A DNA stretch of 64,000 nt from Shimia haliotis (lineage in GTDB: Bacteria; Pseudomonadota; Alphaproteobacteria; Rhodobacterales; Rhodobacteraceae): assembly GCF_900114415.1 (NCBI RefSeq), contig NZ_FOSZ01000007.1, positions 1 to 64,000 on the forward strand. The letters are read 5' to 3'. The position numbers and the translations under genes are program-made. The notes under the pieces are model-generated. The model made no database searches, was not told the origin of the DNA, and worked only from the letters and a program-made list of their open reading frames with translations. The stretch's first letter is position 1. The number at the start of each line of letters is the position of its first letter. Positions 57,382 to 64,000 of this stretch are shown one piece after another.

Positions 57382-59337
57382 ATGCCCAACGACCTTTTGG
57401 CCGATAGCAAACCGTCTCAATATGACGCCTCTTCCATTCAAGTCCTCGAAGACATGGAGCACGTGCGCCTGCGCCCCGGCATGTATATCGGCGGCAAGGA
57501 CGACCGCGCGCTACACCATATGGTGGCGGAAATTGTCGACAACTCCATGGACGAAGCCGTCGCAGGCCACGCCACATGGATCGAGATCGAGCTGCACGAA
57601 AACGGCCATGTGTCAGTGCGCGACAACGGGCGGGGCATCCCAACCGATCCGCACCCCAAAGACCCGGAAAAGTCCGCGCTGGAAATCATCTTCTGCACGC
57701 TGAACGCGGGTGGTAAATTCTCCGGCGACAGCTATGAAACTTCCGGCGGTCTGCACGGTGTGGGCTCCTCCGTTGTAAACGCGCTGTCTGACCATTTGCG
57801 TGTCGAGGTTGCACGCAACAAAGAACTCTTTGCGATGGAATTTGCCCGCGGTGTGCCACAGGGCAAGCTTGAGAAAATCGGCTCCGCCCCCAACCGGCGC
57901 GGCACGGCGGTGACCTTCCACCCCGATCCCGAAATCTTCGGCTCGCTCAAACTCAAACCGGCCCGTCTTTTCAAAATGGCGCGCTCCAAGGCCTACCTCT
58001 TCTCAGGCGTCGAAATCCGCTGGAAAACCGCCATCGTGGATGGCGACACCCCGATGGAGGCCAAGTTCCACTTCCCCGGTGGCCTTGCCGATTACCTCAA
58101 CGAAACGCTTTCAGGCGCGACCACCTATGCCGACAGCCCTTTCTGCGGCACGGTGTCCTTTGAGAAATTCAAAGCCCCCGGCAAGGTCGAATGGGCCATC
58201 AACTGGACCCCCTCGCGCGACGGGTTCATACAATCTTACTGTAACACCGTCCCCACCCCCGAAGGCGGCACGCATGAGGCCGGTTTCTGGGCTGCGATCC
58301 TCAAGGGCATCAAGGCCTATGGCGAATTGGTGAACAACAAAAAGGCCGCGACCATCACCCGCGAAGACCTGACCACAGGCGCCGGCGCGCTGGTCAGCTG
58401 CTTCATTCGCGAGCCGGAATTTGTCGGCCAGACCAAAGACCGTCTTGCCACGGTTGAGGCACAGCGCATGGTGGAAAACTCCGTGCGCGACCACTTCGAC
58501 AACTGGCTGGCGGCTGACACCAAATCCGCGGGCGCCATTCTCGACTTCCTTGTCCTTCGCGCCGAAGAACGCCTGCGCCGCCGTCAGGAAAAAGAGACCG
58601 CGCGTAAAACCGCCACCAAGAAACTGCGCCTACCGGGCAAGCTGGTGGATTGTTCCGCCACCAACCGCGAGGGCACCGAGCTGTTCATCGTGGAAGGTGA
58701 CTCCGCGGGCGGCTCCGCCAAAATGGCCCGCAACCGCAAAACCCAAGCGCTCCTGCCCCTGCGCGGTAAAATCCTCAACGTCCTGGGCGCGGCCAGCTCC
58801 AAGCTTGGTTCAAACCAGGAAATCAACGACCTGACCCAAGCGCTTGGCGTCGGGCTGGGCACCAAATTCAACGTCGACGATCTGCGCTATGAAAAGATCA
58901 TCATCATGACCGACGCGGATGTGGATGGTGCCCACATCGCCGCGCTCCTGATGACCTTCTTCTACACCCAAATGCGCCCAATGATCGACGCCGGTCACCT
59001 CTACATGGCCTGCCCGCCGCTCTTCCGCCTGACCCAAGGCGCCAAACGCGTCTACTGCGTGGATGAGGCCGAGCGTGACGTCTGGCTTGAAAAAGGTCTC
59101 GGCGGCAAAGGCAAAATCGACGTGAGCCGCTTCAAGGGTCTTGGCGAAATGGACGCCAAGGATCTGAAAGAGACCACGATGGACCCCGCAAGCCGCAAGC
59201 TGATCCGCATCACGATTGACGAGGACGAGCCGGGCGAGACCGATGGTCTGGTCGGCGATCTGATGGGTAAAAAGCCTGAGAAGCGCTATCAGTACATTCA
59301 GGAAAACGCGCGGTTTGTGGAGGAGTTGGATGTTTAA
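57382..59337 (+). CDS. parE: DNA topoisomerase IV subunit B
   Basis: 651 residues. The GHKL ATPase has EIVDNSMDEAVAGHA and GGLHGVGSSVVNALS. The TOPRIM domain has VEGDSAGGSAKMARNRKTQA and IIMTDADVDGAHIA. The C-terminal end KRYQYIQENARFVEELDV is typical. The length fits ParE rather than the longer GyrB. Its ParA-type partner ParC is not in the window. Confidence 0.95.
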   Translation: MPNDLLADSKPSQYDASSIQVLEDMEHVRLRPGMYIGGKDDRALHHMVAEIVDNSMDEAVAGHATWIEIELHENGHVSVRDNGRGIPTDPHPKDPEKSALEIIFCTLNAGGKFSGDSYETSGGLHGVGSSVVNALSDHLRVEVARNKELFAMEFARGVPQGKLEKIGSAPNRRGTAVTFHPDPEIFGSLKLKPARLFKMARSKAYLFSGVEIRWKTAIVDGDTPMEAKFHFPGGLADYLNETLSGATTYADSPFCGTVSFEKFKAPGKVEWAINWTPSRDGFIQSYCNTVPTPEGGTHEAGFWAAILKGIKAYGELVNNKKAATITREDLTTGAGALVSCFIREPEFVGQTKDRLATVEAQRMVENSVRDHFDNWLAADTKSAGAILDFLVLRAEERLRRRQEKETARKTATKKLRLPGKLVDCSATNREGTELFIVEGDSAGGSAKMARNRKTQALLPLRGKILNVLGAASSKLGSNQEINDLTQALGVGLGTKFNVDDLRYEKIIIMTDADVDGAHIAALLMTFFYTQMRPMIDAGHLYMACPPLFRLTQGAKRVYCVDEAERDVWLEKGLGGKGKIDVSRFKGLGEMDAKDLKETTMDPASRKLIRITIDEDEPGETDGLVGDLMGKKPEKRYQYIQENARFVEELDV

Positions 59338-59421
59338 TTGAGCTCGCAACTAAGACTACGGGATAGTCACAAAATCTGAAGTTTTTTTGGCATATTGGGC
59401 AAAAGCAATGAGGAGAACTCA

Positions 59422-60240
59422 ATGGGAATTTTTCGCAAAAAAGAAAAAAACACGAAAACCCAAGTTGCTGAGCACGAAAGAATTAGAAACTCTAACAACG
59501 AACGGATTAGCGATTTAGAATCGCGGCTCGGGATGACGCTAGACGCAGTTAATGGTATTCACCAAACAGAGCGTCGATCAGCGATTATTGGTACTGTTTT
59601 TACAACTATTCTTGCCTTAGCGACCATCATTCTTGGGTCACTTGGATACAGCGAATTTTCAAGCTACAGCGACAAAGCGCAGCGAACCGTGGCTGAGATA
59701 TCTGGCACTCTAAAACCTCTTACCTCGGAGCTATTTGTCAACGACCCGAGGCTTCCACAAACCAAATACGCCACAGCGAATTCAAAGATTACAATAGAAG
59801 AAACCAATACTCCCGGAAGTAATGTAGCTTATTATGTTGTCATATCCACCCAAGTCTGGGGGCGATCATATGGTCCTCCAGGGAAACTTATCGGTATTGA
59901 ATTCAACCATAGTGGAAGCATGGTGGATATTCTAACGAAGGATGCATCGGGCAAAACCAATCTTGGAATGAAAAGATCCGTGGAAACGACCAAATTCGAA
60001 CCTCTCGGAGATCACAATACAATGTCCATTGCGGAAAATGGTCACTACAATCTTTACACTTCACTAAGTTCACAACTCATTGAAAAATGTGAGGATGCAA
60101 AAAGAATGGTAACCGAGCTGATGGCCGGGACAATTACACTATCCATTGCTCCTGTATTTGAGCGAATTGAAGACGCCCCTAATCTCCAGCATTTCCCTCT
60201 CAAACCGATCCAAGTTTCCAAAATTGGTTGTCCCTTGTGA
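59422..60240 (+). CDS. AT-rich orphan gene for a membrane-anchored protein
   Basis: 272 residues from ATG 59422 with AGGAG 6 bases upstream. A charged N-terminal coiled-coil-like segment (RIRNSNNERISDLESRLG) leads to one transmembrane helix (IIGTVFTTILALATIILGSL) and a soluble C-terminal domain of about 190 residues. No family is recognised. It is distinctly AT-richer than its neighbours (bases 59461-59520 hold 23 G+C of 60), and it uses AT-ended codons, pointing to recent acquisition. Confidence 0.75.
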   Translation: MGIFRKKEKNTKTQVAEHERIRNSNNERISDLESRLGMTLDAVNGIHQTERRSAIIGTVFTTILALATIILGSLGYSEFSSYSDKAQRTVAEISGTLKPLTSELFVNDPRLPQTKYATANSKITIEETNTPGSNVAYYVVISTQVWGRSYGPPGKLIGIEFNHSGSMVDILTKDASGKTNLGMKRSVETTKFEPLGDHNTMSIAENGHYNLYTSLSSQLIEKCEDAKRMVTELMAGTITLSIAPVFERIEDAPNLQHFPLKPIQVSKIGCPL

Positions 60241-60368
60241 CGAATATTGCCGTCGGCGAGGTTCCAAGCTGCCAAGGTGGAAGCATTTTTTTCAAGGTGA
60301 AGTGGGGAGCACACAGCTTTTCTTGTTCGCTAACGGCTCACCTTTCCGCGTGTGAGTACTTAGACGCG

Positions 60369-60389
60369 GCGGAATGCAAGGCATTCCGC
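60369..60389. repeat. inverted repeat upstream of a secreted-protein gene
   Basis: GCGGAATGC and GCATTCCGC form a perfect 9-bp stem with a 3-base loop. It lies at the border between the AT-rich orphan region and GC-rich sequence. Confidence 0.7.
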
Positions 60390-60431
60390 ATGAGGTTGCG
60401 ATAGCCGAAACCACCTGCCAAACTCCCCCAC

Positions 60432-60851
60432 ATGCGCCCCCTCGCCCTCATCCTCGCCCTGCTGCTCCCCGCAACGGACACCGTCGCACAGGCCCGCAAG
60501 GACTCCGTGCGCCATCAGAACAACCACCTCTCCGTCCAGCCCAACCAGCGCCGCCAAGCCCCCACCCCGCGCCAGTGGCCGCAGGATCAGCAACGCACAC
60601 AGGCCTTCTGCGACCAATACGCCCGTGCCGCCGCCTCCAACGCGGGCAACACCCAAGGCTCCCAAACCGGCAAAACATTCGGCGAACAAACCGGCTACAT
60701 CATCACGCGCGACAAAAAACAGGCCGAAGCACTCGGCATGGTCGGCGGCGCCATCGGGTCCGCCGCGGGCACGCGGGTCGACACGCAGTTCTATCAATTC
60801 CACATGCATCAATGCCTCTCGGGCGGCAAACTGATCACCACGCCGAAATAA
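60432..60851 (+). CDS. small secreted protein of unknown function
   Basis: 139 residues. Signal peptide MRPLALILALLLPATDTVA, cut before QARKD. The mature part is rich in Gln and Asn, then has AEALGMVGGAIGSAAGTRV, a glycine-zipper-like stretch. Two cysteines (AFCDQY, HQCLSG) may pair. No clear ribosome-binding site; no known family. Confidence 0.6.
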   Translation: MRPLALILALLLPATDTVAQARKDSVRHQNNHLSVQPNQRRQAPTPRQWPQDQQRTQAFCDQYARAAASNAGNTQGSQTGKTFGEQTGYIITRDKKQAEALGMVGGAIGSAAGTRVDTQFYQFHMHQCLSGGKLITTPK

Positions 60852-60899
60852 CGGCTTTCCCACCTTGCCCCAAGCCACGCCGGTGCTACGCTCCGACCC

Positions 60900-61574
60900 A
60901 TGCGCGCGCCCCTGATCTTTCTTTGTCTGCTCCTGATGTCCTGTGGCCGCCCGCTGACAGACACGGAACGCGCCTTTTTCAACGACATCGCAGGCGACAG
61001 CTTTGACCCCGCCCCCGTCCGTATCACCAAAAACGCCCCCCTTGGAGTCGCCACCTTCACGCGAGAGGTCCGCCCACGCCTGACCTGCCGCGAACGCATC
61101 TACCCCGCGCCCGAACCCGGCCCCGTCACAACCTCGCCCGCCGGTGTTGTGCTCTGGAACCACCTCTACACATCCGAGGGCTGGTCCGTGCCCAACTACA
61201 TGCCCGCCTACCCGGGAAAAATTCACCTCGAGGCCGCCATGTATTTCGCCCACGAAATGGTGCACGTCTGGCAATGGCAGAACCGCGACCTCACCGGATA
61301 TTCCCCATGGAAGGCCGCCAACGAACATCAGGTGTCTGACGATCCCTATCTGTTTGAGGTCACCTCGGACGCCACTTTCCTGACCTACCACTACGAGCAA
61401 CAGGCCAGCGTCGTCGAAGAGTACCTCTGCTGCACCCTGCTGGATCCCGACGCGCCGCGCACCGAACGCCTCACCGATCTGGTCGAGGAAGTCTTCCCGA
61501 CCCAAAACCTGCCCCGTCCCGAGCAGGTGATGTTGCCATGGGAGGCGGCCCAAATTCGCGGCATTTGCCGCTGA
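60900..61574 (+). CDS. lipoprotein with HExxH metallopeptidase motif
   Basis: 224 residues. The N-terminus MRAPLIFLCLLLMSCGRP carries a lipobox (LLMSC, Cys15). HEMVHVWQWQ (His118, Glu119, His122) is the zincin motif, and Glu-rich ASVVEEYLCCTL lies downstream where a third ligand could come from. Six other cysteines or pairs are visible. The motif is seen; activity is inferred. It starts without a clear ribosome-binding site. Confidence 0.65.
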   Translation: MRAPLIFLCLLLMSCGRPLTDTERAFFNDIAGDSFDPAPVRITKNAPLGVATFTREVRPRLTCRERIYPAPEPGPVTTSPAGVVLWNHLYTSEGWSVPNYMPAYPGKIHLEAAMYFAHEMVHVWQWQNRDLTGYSPWKAANEHQVSDDPYLFEVTSDATFLTYHYEQQASVVEEYLCCTLLDPDAPRTERLTDLVEEVFPTQNLPRPEQVMLPWEAAQIRGICR

Positions 61575-61590
61575 CATCCACACAGTCGCG

Positions 61591-61622
61591 TTACCGACGT
61601 AATACCGACGCAATACCGACGT
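61591..61622 (+). repeat. three 11-base direct repeats before mtnP
   Basis: TTACCGACGT, AATACCGACGC and AATACCGACGT stand in tandem at about 61591, 61601 and 61612, the first copy degenerate. This is the same unit as at 21941-21972. It ends about 70 bases before the mtnP ATG. Confidence 0.8.
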
Positions 61623-61690
61623 GCCTTTTGGTTGCCTTTTCCGCCCCCTGCCGCCACAACTTTTCACAACGAAAAGACAGGGAGATCCCC

Positions 61691-62566
61691 ATGACCGAGA
61701 CCAAGATCGCCGTGATCGGCGGCTCCGGCATTTACGACATCGACGGGCTTGAAGACGCCAAATGGCAGGCGGTAGACAGCCCCTTCGGCACCCCATCAGA
61801 CGAGATCCTCACAGGCCGTCTGGACGGTGTGAAAATGGCCTTCCTACCCCGCCACGGGCGCGGCCATGTGCACACGCCAACCTCGGTCCCATACCGCGCC
61901 AACATCGACGCCCTGAAACGCCTTGGCGTGACCGATGTGATCTCCGTGTCGGCCACAGGATCCTTCCGAGAGGAAATGGCTCCGGGTGATTTTGTTGTTG
62001 TAGATCAATTCATTGACCGCACCTTCGCGCGCGAAAAATCCTTCTTCGGCCCCGGTCTTGTGGCGCATGTCTCCGTTGCCCACCCCACCTGCCCGCGCCT
62101 CTCGGAGGCCTGCTATACCGCCGCCAAAGACGCCGGCATTACCGTGCACAAAGGCGGCACCTATCTGGCGATGGAAGGCCCGCAATTCTCAACGCTGGCG
62201 GAGTCAAAAATGTACCGCGAAAGCTGGGGCGCAGATGTGATTGGCATGACCAACATGCCCGAGGCCAAATTGGCGCGCGAGGCCGAGCTTTGCTACGCGT
62301 CGGTGGCCATGGTCACGGACTACGACAGCTGGCACCCCGATCATGGTGAAGTCGATGTCTCTGAAATCATTGCCATTTTGACCGGAAACGCCGACAATGG
62401 CCGCGACCTCGTCCGCCGCCTGCCTGCGCTCCTTGGGGCCGAACGTAATCCCTGCGAACACGGTTGCGACCGCGCGCTTGAGTTCGCAATCCTTACAGCA
62501 CCTGACAAGCGCGACCCGGCCATGGTGGCCAAACTCGACGCCGTTGCAGGCCGCGTTCTGGCCTAA
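61691..62566 (+). CDS. mtnP: S-methyl-5'-thioadenosine phosphorylase
   Basis: 291 residues from ATG 61691, with GGAGA 5 bases upstream. IAVIGGSGIYDIDGLE, PRHGRGH, GTYLAMEGPQFSTLAESKMYR and GMTNMPEAKLAREAELCYA are signature blocks. It splits methylthioadenosine, a by-product of polyamine synthesis, to adenine and methylthioribose-1-phosphate. The adenine is re-used by apt at the end of the window. Confidence 0.94.
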   Translation: MTETKIAVIGGSGIYDIDGLEDAKWQAVDSPFGTPSDEILTGRLDGVKMAFLPRHGRGHVHTPTSVPYRANIDALKRLGVTDVISVSATGSFREEMAPGDFVVVDQFIDRTFAREKSFFGPGLVAHVSVAHPTCPRLSEACYTAAKDAGITVHKGGTYLAMEGPQFSTLAESKMYRESWGADVIGMTNMPEAKLAREAELCYASVAMVTDYDSWHPDHGEVDVSEIIAILTGNADNGRDLVRRLPALLGAERNPCEHGCDRALEFAILTAPDKRDPAMVAKLDAVAGRVLA

Positions 62567-62600
62567 CCGCTGGACAGACCGAAAAAACCAATGCTTCATA

Positions 62601-62630
62601 AGGCCTGCACCCTTAATTGCAGGCCTTTTT
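62601..62630 (+). terminator. terminator of mtnP reaching into the LysE gene start
   Basis: AGGCCTGCA (62601-62609) pairs with TGCAGGCCT (62618-62626), followed by TTTT. It ends 2 bases before the ATG at 62633. Confidence 0.85.
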
Positions 62631-62632
62631 CC

Positions 62633-63262
62633 ATGCCCCTTGACCTCTGGCTCACCTTTGTCGCCGCCTCCACAGCACTCCTGCTGATCCCCGGCCCCAC
62701 GATCTTACTGGTGCTGAGCTATGCGTTGACCCAAGGCCGTGCTGTGGCCGTTGCCACCGCCGCCGGTGTTGCCTTTGGCGACTTCATAGCGATGACCGCA
62801 TCTCTGCTTGGCTTGGGCGCTTTGGTGCTGGCCTCCGCCACCGCCTTCACCGTGTTGAAATGGGCCGGCGCGGTCTATCTGTTGTGGCTGGGCTTCAAGA
62901 TGGTGCGTGGCGCTGACTCGGCGACGCTCGGCAACCTGTCAGCCGCCGGGTCCATGCCTGCGCGTGGTGTCTTTGCCCATGCGGCGGCGGTGACGGCGCT
63001 CAACCCCAAAAGCATCGGTTTTTTCGTCGCGTTCGTGCCGCAGTTTCTGCAGCCATCACAACCGCTGATCCCGCAATTTGTGATCCTTATCAGCACGTTC
63101 GTGGCACTCGCAGCGCTCAACGCTCTGGCCTATGCACTGCTGGCAGATCGGCTGCGCTCACGTATTTCAAAGCCCGCTGTGATGCGTTGGCTCACACTTG
63201 CCGGAGGCGTTTCTCTGATGGCAATGGGGCTCTTAACTGCGACCCTGAAACGGGCCAGTTAG
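62633..63262 (+). CDS. LysE/RhtB family amino-acid exporter
   Basis: 209 residues from ATG 62633. Six helices, with PGPTILLVLSYALTQGR and GVAFGDFIAMTASLLG, the LysE signature. LNPKSIGFFVAFVPQFL in the centre is also typical. The start is chosen by family alignment, although the mtnP terminator ends just before it; an in-frame ATG at 62591 lies upstream of the hairpin. Exports an amino acid or homoserine-type compound. Confidence 0.87.
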   Translation: MPLDLWLTFVAASTALLLIPGPTILLVLSYALTQGRAVAVATAAGVAFGDFIAMTASLLGLGALVLASATAFTVLKWAGAVYLLWLGFKMVRGADSATLGNLSAAGSMPARGVFAHAAAVTALNPKSIGFFVAFVPQFLQPSQPLIPQFVILISTFVALAALNALAYALLADRLRSRISKPAVMRWLTLAGGVSLMAMGLLTATLKRAS

Positions 63263-63271
63263 CAAGGACGT

Positions 63272-63517
63272 TCAATCCTCTTCATGCTCGCGCATAAAGT
63301 CGCGAATAAAGCGGCGAATTTCACGCGCGGCGCTCGTATCAAGATCCTTGCAAAGCTCGACAAAAGCATCGCGTTCTTCCTTGTCCAACCGCAAAACAAG
63401 CTGGCTGTCCTTCTTGGATTTGCGCTTGGCCTTATCCTTAACTTTTTGTTTGGATTTGGCTTTCACCATATCGGCGGCAGAGGCATCAGTCTTGCTCAAG
63501 TCTGGTCGTCCCGTCAT
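63272..63517 (-). CDS. small ribbon-helix-helix-like protein
   Basis: 81 residues. A lysine-rich N-terminal tail (MVKAKSKQKVKDKAKRKSKK) is followed by SQLVLRLDKEERDAFVELC and AAREIRRFIRDFMREHE, a strand and two helices resembling CopG/Arc-type DNA-binding domains. No partner toxin is seen. Start uncertain: ATG 63517 or 63469, neither with a clear ribosome-binding site. Convergent with the LysE gene. Confidence 0.6.
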   Translation of the reverse strand: MTGRPDLSKTDASAADMVKAKSKQKVKDKAKRKSKKDSQLVLRLDKEERDAFVELCKDLDTSAAREIRRFIRDFMREHEED

Positions 63518-63706
63518 TAAATGATGTTCGGCGCGCGCTGGTTATACAAGATAGGACACCGATATGGCAACAATATGCGAAGGTGCGCCCATGTGATGCA
63601 GCCACGGCATCCGGTTGCGCAAACCGCTGCTTGGCCACACTGAGAGCTTGCACCAAAGGCCCGCTTTTGACAAAGCTGCGCCGTAACTTTTTTACGGGGA
63701 ACAGCC

Positions 63707-64000
63707 ATGCCCAAAAGCGCCGACGTCAAAGACTATATCCGCACTATTGTGGATTTTCCCCACGAGGGAATTATGTTTCGCGATGTAACCACCCTCTTTG
63801 CCGATCCCCGCGGTTTCCGCATGGCAATTGACCAGATGCTGCATCCCTACGCGGGCACACGTATCGACAAGGTTGTCGGGCTTGAGGCCCGTGGTTTCAT
63901 CCTAGGCGGCGCCATCGCACACCAACTGTCGGTGGGGTTCGTGCCAATCCGCAAAAAGGGCAAACTGCCGGGCACAACCATCAGTCAGGAATATAAACTC
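63707..64000 (+). CDS. apt: adenine phosphoribosyltransferase, 3' end cut by the window edge
   Basis: 98 codons visible from ATG 63707 with a GGGGA site upstream; the family is about 170-180 residues. [39 protein letters not shown] and [12 protein letters not shown] are standard Apt blocks. It converts adenine to AMP with PRPP, following mtnP in the salvage route. The PRPP-binding loop lies beyond the window. Confidence 0.93.
   Translation, partial: MPKSADVKDYIRTIVDFPHEGIMFRDVTTLFADPRGFRMAIDQMLHPYAGTRIDKVVGLEARGFILGGAIAHQLSVGFVPIRKKGKLPGTTISQEYKL

Noticed and set aside
60360-61796. 478-codon open frame on the minus strand
   Set aside because: It is antisense to two signal-bearing genes and the mtnP leader; its translation is rich in Gly and Arg without family resemblance.
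63272-63517. Antitoxin of a toxin-antitoxin pair
   Set aside because: The domain is ribbon-helix-helix-like, but no toxin gene overlaps or adjoins it on the same strand.

Overview
The window looks like a chromosomal segment of an alphaproteobacterium of the order Rhodobacterales (marine Roseobacter group). The basis is family content and codon style: GC-rich genes, 4-base ATGA gene overlaps, a class I PHA system (phaR, phaP, phaC, phaZ), DUF2842 next to purA, DUF1194 and an acidic CheA-like protein. These are judgements from memory; no database search was run. No rRNA, tRNA, CRISPR array, insertion sequence or prophage was recognised.

Layout. 1-9.4 kb: the 3' part of acs, an MFS exporter divergent from an Lrp-type regulator, a DMT permease, thiamine diphosphokinase, a very acidic 789-residue protein, then a HlyC-like acyltransferase abutting a VCBS-Hint protein. 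9.4-18.2 kb: purA, a cobalt-type nitrile hydratase operon (alpha, beta, activator), secG, pyrG, and a DUF1330/TerB/TerB/PhnD-like run of tightly packed or overlapping genes. 18.3-26.8 kb: a polar amino-acid-type ABC importer, then two glutamine-synthetase-like ligases, a class I amidotransferase and a PuuB-like oxidase, which together suggest gamma-glutamyl amine (polyamine) catabolism. 26.9-32.6 kb: a DegT-type aminotransferase and the PHA gene group, with phaC-phaP-phaR divergent from phaZ. 32.7-37 kb: a luciferase-like monooxygenase and three alpha/beta hydrolases. 37-42 kb: thrS and a four-gene bufferin operon (DUF2282 precursor, DUF692 MNIO, DUF2063, DoxX). 42-51.7 kb: small redox, cold-shock and folate genes (thyA-folA), gloA, a MarR regulator, sdhE, an aspartate-type aminotransferase and a MATE exporter. 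51.8-64 kb: PPK2, a secreted hydrolase, a nucleotide-sugar epimerase with a glycosyltransferase, parE, an AT-rich orphan gene, a HExxH lipoprotein, mtnP, a LysE exporter and the 5' part of apt.

How the parts work together. PHA synthesis, granule coating, regulation and mobilisation are encoded side by side. mtnP and apt are consecutive steps of methylthioadenosine/adenine salvage, which handles a by-product of polyamine synthesis, while the 22-27 kb block probably degrades polyamines or related amines. The same 11-base direct repeat stands in front of both the first ligase gene and mtnP. The bufferin operon is probably for copper buffering.

The most interesting items are the acyltransferase/VCBS-Hint pair, whose Hint protein has a single lysine; the bufferin operon with a strong hairpin between precursor and maturase; the paired 11-base repeat arrays; the TTTGATCAAA palindromes before two amine-catabolism genes; and the AT-rich orphan membrane gene behind parE.
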